This document shows positions 53,514-62,633 of a stretch of DNA of 64,000 bases, one piece after another. Both the position numbers and the translations under genes were made by a program. Every line of letters begins with the position of its first letter. Within the stretch, counting starts at the first letter, position 1. The notes under the pieces are model-generated. The model was not told where the DNA came from and ran no database searches. It saw only the letters and a program-made list of their open reading frames with translations. The stretch lies in the NCBI RefSeq assembly GCF_963973895.1, contig NZ_CAXBBF010000002.1; one strand, 5' to 3'. The DNA is from Porticoccus sp950063125. Its GTDB lineage: Bacteria > Pseudomonadota > Gammaproteobacteria > Pseudomonadales > Porticoccaceae.

Positions 53514-54566
53514 CTAGCCTCCTTGATGTTCCGCCCCGATACCTTGGAACATCTCGCGCAGATCGACGGTTGAACGCTCGCCAATGGCAGCGAAGTTCTC
53601 ATCCAGCCAGCTTGTGGCGGTGTCGCGGCCGAGATCGCGCAGCTTGGTGAGAAACTTCCATTCGACATTCATCTTCGACGAAGCGCCCAACGATTTCAGC
53701 TCCGCCTGATTCTCGATGATATGCACCCGCACCTGATGGTATTCGTCCACCGATAGCTTGCCCTGGCGGATCAGCCGATCGACGAAGTCGATCGCACGCA
53801 GCTCTTTCAGGAGACTGGCGTTGAAGCTGATCTCGTTCCGTCGGTTCTGGATCTCCTGAGGTGTCTTCGGCGCGCCCTTGCGCTCGATCGGGTTGATCTG
53901 GATCACCACGATATCGTCGGTGTCGGTCTGGTCGTAAAAGGGAAACAGCGATGGATTGCCCACGTAGCCGCCGTCCCAATAGGGCACACCGTCGATCTCA
54001 ACCGCCTGATAGAGATCGGGCAGGCAGGCGGAGGCCATCACCATGTCCGCCGTCAGCGCCTTGCGAGGGAAGACCTTGACCCTGCCACTCTCCACATTGG
54101 TGGCTGAGATGAAGAGTTTGAAGGCGGTGCACTTGCGCACCATATCAAAATCGATGCTCTCCTCCACCAGATCCCGCAACGGATTGATATTCATTGGATT
54201 GAGCTGATAGGGGGAGGCCACGTGCGCGAGCGCGTTCATGGTGTGGTACATGGGGTTGTTCTCAAGCCCCCAATTGCCCATCAACATGTCGATCGGCATC
54301 CGTCTCAGCGGGCTGTTCTTCGCACCATCGCTCATGCGCCGCCAGAAACGATCGAGTGCTGAACGCGCGCCCTCGGGACCGTCGCGAGTGAAACCGTCGG
54401 CCAGTACCACAGCGTTCATTGCTCCTGCCGATGTCCCCGAGACCCCGGCGATTTCCAGCCGACCGTCCTCTAAAATTTGGTCGAGCACCCCCCAGGTAAA
54501 GGCGCCATGGGCACCACCGCCTTGCAGGGCAAGGTTTACGGGCTTGGATTTAGGTTTCTGCGCCAT
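53514..54566 (-). CDS. Patatin-like phospholipase
   Basis: 350 aa serine hydrolase with the patatin Ser-Asp dyad: oxyanion loop GGGAHG (16-21), nucleophile GTSAG (S46), and the dyad aspartate in YWDGGYVGN. The C-terminal region (about 220-350) resembles the DUF3734 extension of bacterial patatins. No signal peptide, so it is cytoplasmic. The ATG at 54566 begins MAQKPKSKPVNLALQ; the frame upstream is open but unlike the family. It follows a 3-hydroxybutyrate dehydrogenase gene on the same strand, a pairing also seen in alphaproteobacteria, and may act in storage-lipid or polyhydroxybutyrate turnover. Confidence 0.9.
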   Translation of the reverse strand: MAQKPKSKPVNLALQGGGAHGAFTWGVLDQILEDGRLEIAGVSGTSAGAMNAVVLADGFTRDGPEGARSALDRFWRRMSDGAKNSPLRRMPIDMLMGNWGLENNPMYHTMNALAHVASPYQLNPMNINPLRDLVEESIDFDMVRKCTAFKLFISATNVESGRVKVFPRKALTADMVMASACLPDLYQAVEIDGVPYWDGGYVGNPSLFPFYDQTDTDDIVVIQINPIERKGAPKTPQEIQNRRNEISFNASLLKELRAIDFVDRLIRQGKLSVDEYHQVRVHIIENQAELKSLGASSKMNVEWKFLTKLRDLGRDTATSWLDENFAAIGERSTVDLREMFQGIGAEHQGG

Positions 54567-54791
54567 AAGATTGTCCCCTATTGAGTTACAGATGTGCCTG
54601 CTGCGACGAGGCGCATTCAGCGCCAGATAGCAGTGAAGGACGTGCCCATCGGGCAATGGCAGTTAGGCGCGATATCGTCGGCGAAGAAGAGAAGTGCCCC
54701 TTTGATCAAGGCGATCCGGTAGGTATGCCTATAGGCTCCCATGCCCGCTCCACCAATCGTCGATGACGGCGATGTCGAAGTTGCCCATGGC

Positions 54792-55562
54792 TCAGTCCAT
54801 CCGCCAGCCGTGGCTGACCACGATGCTCTGGCCCGTCAACGCATTGCTCGGGAAGGTGGCGAGGAATAGCGCGGTATGCGCCACGTCCTCAACCGTGGTG
54901 AACTCCTTGTCCACGGTTCCACCCAGCATCACATTGTTGACGACCTCCTCCTCGGAGATACCCAGATCCTTGGCCTGTTCGGGGATCTGTTTCTCCACCA
55001 GCGGCGTCTTGACGAAGCCGGGGCAGATCACGTTGCTGCGTACGCCCTTTTCGCCCCCTTCCTTGGCGATCGTCCGGGCCAGGCCGAGGAGGGCGTGCTT
55101 CGCTGCAACGTACGGGGCCTTGAGCGCCGAGGCCTCCTGCGAATGGACCGACCCCATATAGAGAATCGTGCCCGACCCCTGTCTATACATCTGCGGCAGC
55201 ACAGCCTTAGACGTCAGGAACGCGCCGTCGAGATGGATCGACACGACCTTGCGCCATTCGTCAAAGGTGAACTCTTCGACCCGTTTGACCATCTGGATGC
55301 CGGCGTTCGAGAGCAGAACGTCCACCCGTCCGTGGGCATCAAGCACTTTATCGATGCCACTCTGCACGGCGTCCGGGTCGGTGACGTCCATCTCGACGCC
55401 CATATGATCCTCGCCGAGGGACGCCGCAGCCTTCATAGCCGCGTCGAGGTCGATATCAGCGATCGCTACCTTACCCCCCGCGACAGCAAAGCTTTTGGCG
55501 ATTTCGAGGCCGATGCCGCTGGCTCCACCTGTGATGACGCAGATCTTGCCGTTAAGTTTCAT
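54792..55562 (-). CDS. 3-hydroxybutyrate dehydrogenase (SDR)
   Basis: 256 aa NAD-dependent SDR. TGGASGIG (11-18), SNAGIQ, and the catalytic S138, Y151 and K155 triad (MGSVHSQEASALKAPYVAAKHALLG). The VHS-EAS--K--Y block, GFVKTPLVEKQIPEQAK and the SGHGWRMD-type end (VVSHGWRMD) match BDH, which oxidises 3-hydroxybutyrate to acetoacetate. The ATG at 55562 matches the family start. The product acetoacetate would need a CoA ligase or transferase to enter the PhaB/thiolase reactions encoded elsewhere in the window. Confidence 0.9.
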   Translation of the reverse strand: MKLNGKICVITGGASGIGLEIAKSFAVAGGKVAIADIDLDAAMKAAASLGEDHMGVEMDVTDPDAVQSGIDKVLDAHGRVDVLLSNAGIQMVKRVEEFTFDEWRKVVSIHLDGAFLTSKAVLPQMYRQGSGTILYMGSVHSQEASALKAPYVAAKHALLGLARTIAKEGGEKGVRSNVICPGFVKTPLVEKQIPEQAKDLGISEEEVVNNVMLGGTVDKEFTTVEDVAHTALFLATFPSNALTGQSIVVSHGWRMD

Positions 55563-55898
55563 AATCGTTTTGCCTTTTCGGAATGTGGAAGAATGAACTG
55601 GCCACTCCACGCGCAAAAAGACCGGGTGAGTGTATTGGCCCGATCACAGTCACATCCGGTCTCAGGATGTGCGTTCGCCTGGTTGCAGTGATCAGCAGGC
55701 ACGCGGGAATGTCAGATTGTACCGGCAGTCGCCGGTTAATGGATACTCGCCGGATTTTAACGTCAGAACACCCTGGTAGCGCAGCCGAACGCGCCCCACC
55801 CCAAACCACGACATCACCATGGTGAAGGGAAATATTTACTGGCTGCTTGTTTCGCCGGAGTTTCCTAAAAATTTATGAACATATTTTTACAACTAGCT
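55563..55898. other. Gene-free interval, 336 bases
   Basis: No supported gene. Base composition changes from GC-rich to AT-rich around 55850, which is probably the left edge of the orphan-gene segment. Confidence 0.5.
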
Positions 55899-56108
55899 CT
55901 ATTCTTTCTCGTGTTTTTTAAACAGGTACATTGGGTGCCATTCAGCAATTAAAATGTACTGTAGAGCCGAAGCTATAGCTATAACCACAGTTCCCATTAC
56001 CACGGCGACTATGGTACCGCTAGTTTTAAAGACGGCAAAAATAACCGTAATACCGATTGCAAATGAAATTGCAAAAAACATTACAACCCTCAGCATTCTT
56101 TCTTTCAT
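55899..56108 (-). CDS. Small two-helix membrane protein, unknown
   Basis: 69 aa. Two hydrophobic helices (about 7-26 VVMFFAISFAIGITVIFAVF and 31-52 TIVAVVMGTVVIAIASALQYIL) and a lysine-rich C-terminus (FKKHEKE). I do not recognise a family. AT-rich codons contrast with the housekeeping genes nearby. It could be a small inner-membrane protein of a cassette-type insert; no toxin-antitoxin partner is visible. Confidence 0.55.
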   Translation of the reverse strand: MKERMLRVVMFFAISFAIGITVIFAVFKTSGTIVAVVMGTVVIAIASALQYILIAEWHPMYLFKKHEKE

Positions 56109-56136
56109 TTCTTTATCACCGTTAATTATTACAGCT

Positions 56137-56192
56137 GCTTAACTAGCTACTCGTCCAGTACCGGAGACGCGTAGTTGACTTTCTTGTTATGC
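56137..56192 (-). other. attC-like imperfect palindrome (tentative)
   Basis: Directly after the stop of the 113-aa gene, the minus strand starts GCATAACAAG and ends GTTAAGC. The inner arms AACTACGCGTC and GACGAGTAGCTAGTT are an imperfect inverted repeat. Length (56 bases), outer core-like ends and position behind a small orphan gene are those of an integron attC site. Only this one copy is reasonably convincing and no integrase is in the window. Confidence 0.3.
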
Positions 56193-56195
56193 GTT

Positions 56196-56537
56196 TCACT
56201 CAAAGCCCTGCGTTACCCAAGGATGTTCCTCACCCCAATCTGATCCATTCGAGACATTCCACTTGCTTTGGTCTTTGGATAGAAGCTTTAGAAATGTAAT
56301 GGCCTCGTTAAGACAACCGTGCCTTTGAGCCCACTTTAGTTGCTCGGATAGTCTCTCAAACTTTACTGCATGAGAAGCAATAGACCCGCCCAATATCAAA
56401 GGATTGGGTAATTTTTCATTTAAGGGGTTGGCAGCGTACTTAACAATAGTCTTGCACAAACGATCCCAATGGATTCCCGCCGGACTGGAATATCCCATCT
56501 GCTTTAGCTCATCCAGAAATTCACTTTTCTTTGACAT
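56196..56537 (-). CDS. Hypothetical protein, 113 aa
   Basis: Soluble, mixed-charge protein (begins MSKKSEFLDELKQMGYSSPAGIHWDRLC) with no domain I recognise. The C-terminal half includes LSEQLKWAQRHGCLNEAITFLKLLS and ends WGEEHPWVTQGFE. Its start and stop frame a complete reading frame in AT-rich DNA. An attC-like palindrome follows the stop. No function is proposed. Confidence 0.55.
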   Translation of the reverse strand: MSKKSEFLDELKQMGYSSPAGIHWDRLCKTIVKYAANPLNEKLPNPLILGGSIASHAVKFERLSEQLKWAQRHGCLNEAITFLKLLSKDQSKWNVSNGSDWGEEHPWVTQGFE

Positions 56538-56594
56538 TGGTAAACTCTTTCTTATTTTTTATAGGCTTACGCATAACGCGACATTCAAGGGCTC

Positions 56595-56884
56595 CTGCTT
56601 CAAGCGCTAGTTTTCCTCTTCGAGCTCCTTAATGCGTTGTACGCCGGAGGGCTCCTTCTCACCGTAGTTAGTGATGCCGAATATGAGAGGCGTTAGCCAG
56701 TGATGCACCCTCGGGCGACATCAGCTATTTTCTGGTTAGGTTGACTTGAACCCTGGGATGTCTCGGGGGAGCCCTCGGAGCGATCCATCTGACTCGCGGC
56801 CATACCTTTGATTCGCCCCACCCGTTGTAGCCAGACGCCTAGTGCCTCGTCTTTAAATTCCGGGCTATATCGAGGATTATTCAT
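56595..56884 (-). pseudogene. IS3-family transposase OrfA debris
   Basis: A 63-codon frame begins MNNPRYSPEFKDEAL, the start of many IS3-family OrfA proteins (YSPEFKDEAV), but soon loses similarity. About 120 bases further, the same strand encodes ITNYGEKEPSGVQRIKELEEEN, then a stop codon, then RLKQ. This matches the C-terminal leucine-zipper part of OrfA from another IS3 group (YGG...RLKELEEENRRLK). No OrfB, no ends. Best explained as remains of one or two insertion sequences. Confidence 0.6.
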
Positions 56885-57114
56885 GCTGTTCTCCTATGCT
56901 CAAAGAATAGCTTAGGAGTGTCCATCTCTTCAGGGTAAGTCCACTCAATTAGCGTAGCCGATCCATAATCTCGAACAAGCTCCCTCTCTCTGACCGGGTA
57001 GTTACCTTCATGATACTGCTTGCTTCCAGATAGTCCTGGAGAGGGAGGAATAGTCTTATTCTCATTATTTGGATCTGTTTTGAGATCTTCTCGCCTAACT
57101 TTTCTATTCTTCAT
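56881..57114 (-). CDS. Hypothetical protein, 77 aa
   Basis: Charged soluble peptide (MKNRKVRREDLKTDP ... YPEEMDTPKLFFEHRRTA), no recognised domain. Its stop overlaps the ATG of the OrfA-like remnant by four bases. AT-richer than the core genes. Whether it is expressed is unclear. Confidence 0.4.
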   Translation of the reverse strand: MKNRKVRREDLKTDPNNENKTIPPSPGLSGSKQYHEGNYPVRERELVRDYGSATLIEWTYPEEMDTPKLFFEHRRTA

Positions 57115-57169
57115 CTTTAGTGGCTCAGGTTACATTCGCGTGCACATAACGCTTGGGCTCACTTCATAA

Positions 57170-58528
57170 TTATTGTGCCTTAGCCTTTAATGCGTTCAAA
57201 TCATCCTCATAAAATATTGAGTGGCTAATACAATGTAGGCGAAGAGAAGATGTATTTTTTGCCGTACCATCTTCAGAGCATCTTTTTGTTGCTCGTTCAT
57301 CCTCGACCTCTATGGCCTCTTCGTACAGATCTATTGCCTTTTCAACATCTTTTCTTACACCTGCGCCTTCAGCATACATTTTTGCCAAAGCGACAATTGA
57401 GTTTGAATTATCGGCCTTAATACCCTTTTTGTACCATTTTATTGCTACCGCATTGTCACGCTTAGCACCAAACTCTAAAATATGGCTTTCCTTATTTTCC
57501 TTGTGTGCATTGCCCATCCAAAACATAGCATGCCCCGAACCTTTACGTGCAGCTTTCTCATAAAAAATTAATGCTTTAGGGCCATCTATAATAGTACCGT
57601 CACCTAAGTGAAATAATTTAGCCGCCTTTTCATAATCTTCTTTATTATCGCCCACAAACTCATCAACCCACGCATCTTGGCTTGCTAAAGTAGCGTTCAC
57701 TACCTTGCATACAATATGGTCAAACTCCTTCTTAGACAATTGGGCAAGATATGCATCCTCTGACGCACTTTTCTTTTTACCCTTTTCTAATAAAGTCATC
57801 TTCAGATCTTCTTCTAATGGTGTAAGCTTTTTACACCTCGCTTCTAGCCATTCATTTACCGATGCATCGTAGTAGTCAAAAAAGTCATCTCGATCTTCAT
57901 ATTTTAAAAATTCCACATTATCGTGATCGATCTTAAACATTCTATCCGTATATTTTTGTGGCACACCCATTCTGTCCATATACGCGCTAACAACAGACCG
58001 CATCTTTAAATTTTTGTTTGAAGCCTCTGACAATGAAATATCTTTTAGATGATCCACTGTTAAAGAAGGCCTATGTATACCAATTTTATGCCCGGTCCTA
58101 TAAGTACCAGCTACGAAAATAAAAAAGCATGCACTGGAACACTGCCTATTAGAGTCGTCAATCTTCGGCCCACTACCCATCCACTTAGGCACTTCTACTG
58201 GCAAAAGAAGCTTTCTAACCAAAATACCAATCTTAATTGCCTCAGCAACATCACCTCCTGGAGAAGCAATGTAAATTTTAGACCAACTTGGCCCTTCCTC
58301 CTTAAGCAAATTATAGAGTTTATCGTAGTCCCCTTTTGCTATTTCGCCTTCAATCAAAACACCTAGAATCTTCTCATCATTGTTATCTTTCGGGCCTCGA
58401 GTGATAGTTGCTGCCTCAGCATAGGCGAACAGTGAGCATATGAAGGATAAAACCAATAACCACAGCATATAGAGTACAAGGGACCTGACATCGCCTGTAA
58501 TAATGTTTGATATTTTTCGTTCACTCAC
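57170..58528 (-). CDS. Membrane-anchored ClpP-like protease domain with Sel1 repeats
   Basis: 452 aa, low GC. A hydrophobic N-terminal anchor or signal (about 15-38, LVLYMLWLLVLSFICSLFAYAEAA) precedes a ClpP/crotonase-fold domain (about 50-250). The oxyanion-type SPGGDVAEAIKIG (89 onward), candidate nucleophile serine in QCSSACFF (131-132) and histidine in IGIHRP (152) resemble the COG3904 group of periplasmic proteases. The C-terminal half carries Sel1-like repeats (AALKFYEKAARKGSGHAMFWMGNAHKE-type, KWYKKGIKADNSNSIVALAKMYAEGAGVRKDVEKAIDLYEEA). Start is GTG. Function unknown; a periplasmic serine peptidase with a protein-binding arm is the best reading. Confidence 0.7.
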   Translation of the reverse strand: MSERKISNIITGDVRSLVLYMLWLLVLSFICSLFAYAEAATITRGPKDNNDEKILGVLIEGEIAKGDYDKLYNLLKEEGPSWSKIYIASPGGDVAEAIKIGILVRKLLLPVEVPKWMGSGPKIDDSNRQCSSACFFIFVAGTYRTGHKIGIHRPSLTVDHLKDISLSEASNKNLKMRSVVSAYMDRMGVPQKYTDRMFKIDHDNVEFLKYEDRDDFFDYYDASVNEWLEARCKKLTPLEEDLKMTLLEKGKKKSASEDAYLAQLSKKEFDHIVCKVVNATLASQDAWVDEFVGDNKEDYEKAAKLFHLGDGTIIDGPKALIFYEKAARKGSGHAMFWMGNAHKENKESHILEFGAKRDNAVAIKWYKKGIKADNSNSIVALAKMYAEGAGVRKDVEKAIDLYEEAIEVEDERATKRCSEDGTAKNTSSLRLHCISHSIFYEDDLNALKAKAQ

Positions 58529-58563
58529 TTCGATTAATTTCCTTAATCCTGATTAGGCATTTT

Positions 58564-58941
58564 CTACCTCGCTTCTAGCTTAGTAAGCATATGCGACCAA
58601 CTTAATAATTTATTTCGAGACCAAGGGTTAAAAATACATAAATATGCTGGAATCACTGTGTCAAAAAAGACCCAAAATATTTTATAGTTTTGAATTACGT
58701 CGACGGATAGGCAAATAGCGACCAACAGACTATTTATAGCAATATATGCACCATAGAATTTAGCCATAGATTCATCACCTCGCTCAACAGACAATGTTAC
58801 GCTACCTTTCCCTGATTTATATTGAGCAATCGACTCATTAGCTAGAGCAATTAAAAACGTTAAAACCAATGAAATTTGTAGAAAATAAAACAAGCATTCA
58901 TCAGATGTTATTTTAAATAAAAGTTCTATCAACTCACTCAT
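58564..58941 (-). CDS. Small integral membrane protein, unknown
   Basis: 125 aa with about three hydrophobic helices (FYFLQISLVLTFLIALA, FYGAYIAINSLLVAICLSV, IFWVFFDTVIPAYLCIF) and charged ends. No family recognised. Located 35 bases upstream of the ClpP-like/Sel1 gene on the same strand, so the two may form a unit. AT-rich composition like its neighbour. Confidence 0.6.
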   Translation of the reverse strand: MSELIELLFKITSDECLFYFLQISLVLTFLIALANESIAQYKSGKGSVTLSVERGDESMAKFYGAYIAINSLLVAICLSVDVIQNYKIFWVFFDTVIPAYLCIFNPWSRNKLLSWSHMLTKLEAR

Positions 58942-59091
58942 ACTCCATGGTGCTTAACAGTAAATTCAAATGCCTGGGGCTTTAATAACACTTTGGCCTT
59001 ATATCACAGAAAGACTCAACTCCGCGACTTGGCTGAAAGGTATATAGCAAACTGGTGTCGATTCACCTTTCAGTTTGTGGAGAAGCATGCA

Positions 59092-59521
59092 TCAATCTTG
59101 GGGATTATTATCGTGCAACTTAAATTCCCCAACATGAACTGGGTTCCTTTGCGCGCCACATTTCCGCAAGTAAAGCGTTTTCCCCTCAATAACAAAAATG
59201 GCATCTTGTTTAAATTCTTTGCCAATGTCACAGGCGACTTCCCAATCCAGATCAACAGCCCAACCGGACTCGTTATGACCACTCTCAGGCGAGAACCCTG
59301 TTACTCTGATTGGACTGCACCCCAGAGATAGCAGGTGCTCAAACAACTCATTATCCGCCTGTTTTTTTCTCCTCAGTCCAACTTTCGCCTGTGGTTGCGT
59401 AGCCAGTAATGATTGCGAATTTTTCTGGTAATGGTTTCGGTGTGTCAGATATAAATTCAACTTGAAAATAGGCAGGGTGGAATTCGTCAATCACCTCTGA
59501 AGGTCTATCATGCTCAGACAT
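59092..59521 (-). pseudogene. DUF3293 gene with a frameshift
   Basis: The minus strand from the ATG at 59521 (AAGGAT site upstream) encodes MSEHDRPSEVIDEF...FAIITGYATTGESW, then runs into a stop shortly after a seven-A run (59370-59376 region). Dropping one A restores a frame that continues ADNELFEHLLSLGCSPIRVTGFSP...DIGKEFKQDAIFVIEGKTLYLRKC to 59092. The joined protein (about 142 aa) has the DUF3293 layout, so one extra A has split the gene. It may be inactive, a sequencing error, or rescued by slippage at the A run. DUF3293 has no known activity. Confidence 0.8.
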
Positions 59522-59777
59522 AAAGATCCTTAATAACTGATGAAGGATGGATTCCCTGGAAAGATTTTTGCCACTGCTCTGGACTAAGGCAACGTTGTCT
59601 ATTTATTTTTTGGTTTATCAAAGACAGCGCTTACTTGAGACCTCTTTAAGATCATAAATGTCCTACTGATAGAAGCCGGTAAAAGTAAGCAAAGCTCCGC
59701 CTAATGCAATTTTTATTGCTACCTCAGCTATTGCAGGAGTGATACCAGCATTGTTAGCCTGTATCACCGAGTCCAAA

Positions 59778-62633
59778 TCAGTCTTCTTCAAACTCCGAAG
59801 AACTGAACTTGAGCACGTTGCAATTTTCCTTGATCGTCCGCTGCAATGACTCGTCGAAACCACCCTTCTTTCGAGCTTCAATTTCTACAGAGATGGTTAC
59901 GTCAACGCCGACCTGAGCAGTGAACTGCTGTACCACCTCATCCATAATGGTTGCGAAGTCCATTTTGGCTTTAACCGCATCCAGATCGACTGTGCCATAG
60001 AAGTGTGTTTTGTTTGCAGCAGTTAAATTGTGTCCTGTGCTGCCATGTTCACTCATGGGGTCTGTCGGTGGGGTCAGTGTGTCACCATTAGCGTTGGTAC
60101 CGGAGGGGGTTCCAGCGCAGGTTTCCCCAGAGTTTAGGTCATCAGCTCGAGAGTCGGGTTGCTGGACTGCTTGCAGTTTTTCAGCATAAGCTGCTGCAGT
60201 ATCTCGGTCGATTAGTAGTGAAGATTCGTCGAGCGCCGCCAATGAATTCTTTCCAAAACTAAACCCTAGGTATCGGTCGCCTTCTTTTCCAGCGGCAAAA
60301 CCAAAGAAGTCCTCAGTTTGGACCCCTTCAGCGATGGCATTGCGGAATACCTGGTCGTTTACCAATCTGGGCAAGTAAAGGTAATGGCAACAGTCTTGCC
60401 AGACTTTTAGGGCACTGACTTCAGTTAGCCCATCTTTCAGGTACCAGCCCGTCAGAATCTTACGCAGATGAATCGGTGACCATTCATATACCATCCACTC
60501 CTCTTCCCGGAGCTTTTCTTCAATGCTCTGGATAAGATTTTGCGATGTTGGCGCAATGGATACCACTTCCCAATTCAGTTCAGGGCGGCCTTTCACAAAA
60601 TCCTCTACCGGCGCCAGCAGCCACTTCCAAGTTTCTCGGATTAGCTGTCCAAGGGATTGCATTGCACCATCACGGCTCCGCTTGGATTGGTTTAGGTGAG
60701 ACAAGTCCTGGTTGAGTGCTCCGCTTTCAATATCTGTCACGATCGAACGCCAGGCTAGGTAAATACGCGCTTGCTCTTTCAGACGGCTGACGACATCAAA
60801 ATCCGGTGCTAGGAAAATTAAACGGTTCTGTTTTTGGCGAGGTTGGTCGCCTCGGTTGCGTAAAATCTTTTCGGCTTCACTGAAGGCCTGATTGGTGTCG
60901 GTGCGGCTGTAGCCTGCATTGGTGGACAATACGACCAAGCGCGGGCCGGACCCATAGTCATCAGGGACGTCTGCGGAAGGCGTGAACACGTGGATACCAC
61001 TAAATTGATGATTACGACCAAACATCCGATTCACTTGGTCTTTAAGCAGAGGAATCAGATCATCTCGTTCACTGATATTTTGCTTACGGCTTTCCATTTC
61101 CCGGCGAAGGTTGGGCTTGGTATCCAGCCAGTAGCGATCCTGCTCAGCGTAGAGATAGTGCAAGCGGTCTCTAAGGCGCTTAAGTACATCTTCAAATACG
61201 CCAATGGTCTGTCCAGGCTGCACTGTCGCCAGCAAAATCCGTTCGGTTTGAATGCCGCGAATCATCTGTTCCTGAGACGAAGGTGCGCTGCCCAGGAAAA
61301 TGGCACGTGCCGTACGACGTGCAGCCTGAACACCACCAAACAATGTGTGGTGACCATCAATATCTGCAGGCACAGAACGAGGCCCATCCACTTCTTTTTC
61401 AATCACCGGTTCCCAGCCTTGGGGAAGGTAGTGAATACTCTTGTTACGGACGTGTGTATCATCCAGCGGCAACGAGCCCGGCATGATTAAGGCATCTTTG
61501 TTGCCATCATTCCATAGCCGATGAATCACAATAGCCATGTACTGGAGCACGCCGCGAGTGCGTTGAAATTTATCTAATGTAGACCAGTCCTCGTAGAGAC
61601 GATCAAATACCTCTGGGTGGATGGGATAAGAAGAGCACAGCCGCTCGTAGTATTCGTTGGATTGGGTCTCGACCGGAAATTTATCGGCATGCTGCCTGTA
61701 GAAGTCGGAAAACTGGCGGCTTATACCTTCCACTTCCGCACGTTCTCCAGAGCTTTCAAACAGTCGACGACGAACGATTTCAAAGGACTCACTGGAGCCC
61801 ACAGGCTTCCAGACTGACTCCACCCGGGCAAAGTACTTTTCGAGAGAATTCAGGGCGCGTTGGCCCATTGTACCGCCGACTTCCAGGTCAGATTCCGGCA
61901 AAGAAGCTAACAAAATGGCGTTTGGCACGGCCTTCAAGGCTTCAGTCAGCCCCTGAATAAAGCTAATATTGCTATCGAATGTGCCACCTTTGTACTGCTT
62001 GTCCAGCTCCAGCTGGCGAATGTAGGCCACTAATTCGTCAACCAGAATCACGCAAGGCGCAGCTTTAGTCAGCAGTTCTTTCAGCACTTCCTTGCCAGGC
62101 GAAGTTCCATCCGCATCACTGTCAGCTACTAAGGCATAGCCTTCCTCACCCAGCAACCGCCAAGCCAGCTCACCCCAAAGAGTATTAACGATGGTAGAAC
62201 CATAAGTGCTTGGTTGGCTAGGTGACTGACGAATGCCATCCAGAACCGCAATGCGAGCCCTAGGCAGCTCACTTATACCGGCTTCATCAAGGATGGGAGA
62301 AACTCCCATCAACTTATCGGTACTAACCTCACGACTAGCCAGGTGGTACACCGCCAACATGGTGTGGGTTTTACCACCACCGAAGGCAGTTTGCAGCTGA
62401 ATAACAGGGTCACCGCCCTGTCCGGCCAAGCGCTGAGCAACCGAGATGAGCAGCAGGCGCATACCCTCCGTGATGTAGGTGCGAGAGAAGAACTTCTCGG
62501 CATCCTGATACTCATTTGGCGCAGTTCCACTCGCTACCTGAGTAATATCGGCAGCGAACTCGGACTGTTTGAAGGAGCCCTCCAGAACATCTTTGTGTGG
62601 GCGGGCAATCTCGCTCCAGGGTTTCAAACTCAT
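59778..62633 (-). CDS. DUF499 AAA-type ATPase (defence-associated)
   Basis: 951 aa ATPase. The N-terminal domain has Walker A TAFGGGKTHT (lysine 88), a hallmark of DUF499 proteins, and Walker B CVILVDELVAYI (195-200). An arginine-rich region and a long helical C-terminal part follow. A low-complexity, serine/threonine-rich stretch (about 870-900, SGETCAGTPSGTNANGDTLTPPTD) links to the end domain. The ATG at 62633 overlaps the DUF262 stop by one base (TAATG). DUF499 ATPases occur in phage-defence operons with DUF1156 methyltransferases and helicases; the partner here is DUF262-HNH, and the rest would be upstream, beyond the window. Confidence 0.85.
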   Translation of the reverse strand: MSLKPWSEIARPHKDVLEGSFKQSEFAADITQVASGTAPNEYQDAEKFFSRTYITEGMRLLLISVAQRLAGQGGDPVIQLQTAFGGGKTHTMLAVYHLASREVSTDKLMGVSPILDEAGISELPRARIAVLDGIRQSPSQPSTYGSTIVNTLWGELAWRLLGEEGYALVADSDADGTSPGKEVLKELLTKAAPCVILVDELVAYIRQLELDKQYKGGTFDSNISFIQGLTEALKAVPNAILLASLPESDLEVGGTMGQRALNSLEKYFARVESVWKPVGSSESFEIVRRRLFESSGERAEVEGISRQFSDFYRQHADKFPVETQSNEYYERLCSSYPIHPEVFDRLYEDWSTLDKFQRTRGVLQYMAIVIHRLWNDGNKDALIMPGSLPLDDTHVRNKSIHYLPQGWEPVIEKEVDGPRSVPADIDGHHTLFGGVQAARRTARAIFLGSAPSSQEQMIRGIQTERILLATVQPGQTIGVFEDVLKRLRDRLHYLYAEQDRYWLDTKPNLRREMESRKQNISERDDLIPLLKDQVNRMFGRNHQFSGIHVFTPSADVPDDYGSGPRLVVLSTNAGYSRTDTNQAFSEAEKILRNRGDQPRQKQNRLIFLAPDFDVVSRLKEQARIYLAWRSIVTDIESGALNQDLSHLNQSKRSRDGAMQSLGQLIRETWKWLLAPVEDFVKGRPELNWEVVSIAPTSQNLIQSIEEKLREEEWMVYEWSPIHLRKILTGWYLKDGLTEVSALKVWQDCCHYLYLPRLVNDQVFRNAIAEGVQTEDFFGFAAGKEGDRYLGFSFGKNSLAALDESSLLIDRDTAAAYAEKLQAVQQPDSRADDLNSGETCAGTPSGTNANGDTLTPPTDPMSEHGSTGHNLTAANKTHFYGTVDLDAVKAKMDFATIMDEVVQQFTAQVGVDVTISVEIEARKKGGFDESLQRTIKENCNVLKFSSSEFEED

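Noticed and set aside
59663..59881. 72-codon minus-strand frame ending in a hydrophobic stretch
   Set aside because: Mostly overlaps the DUF499 3' end in another frame; only about 40 codons extend past it, with no good start site.
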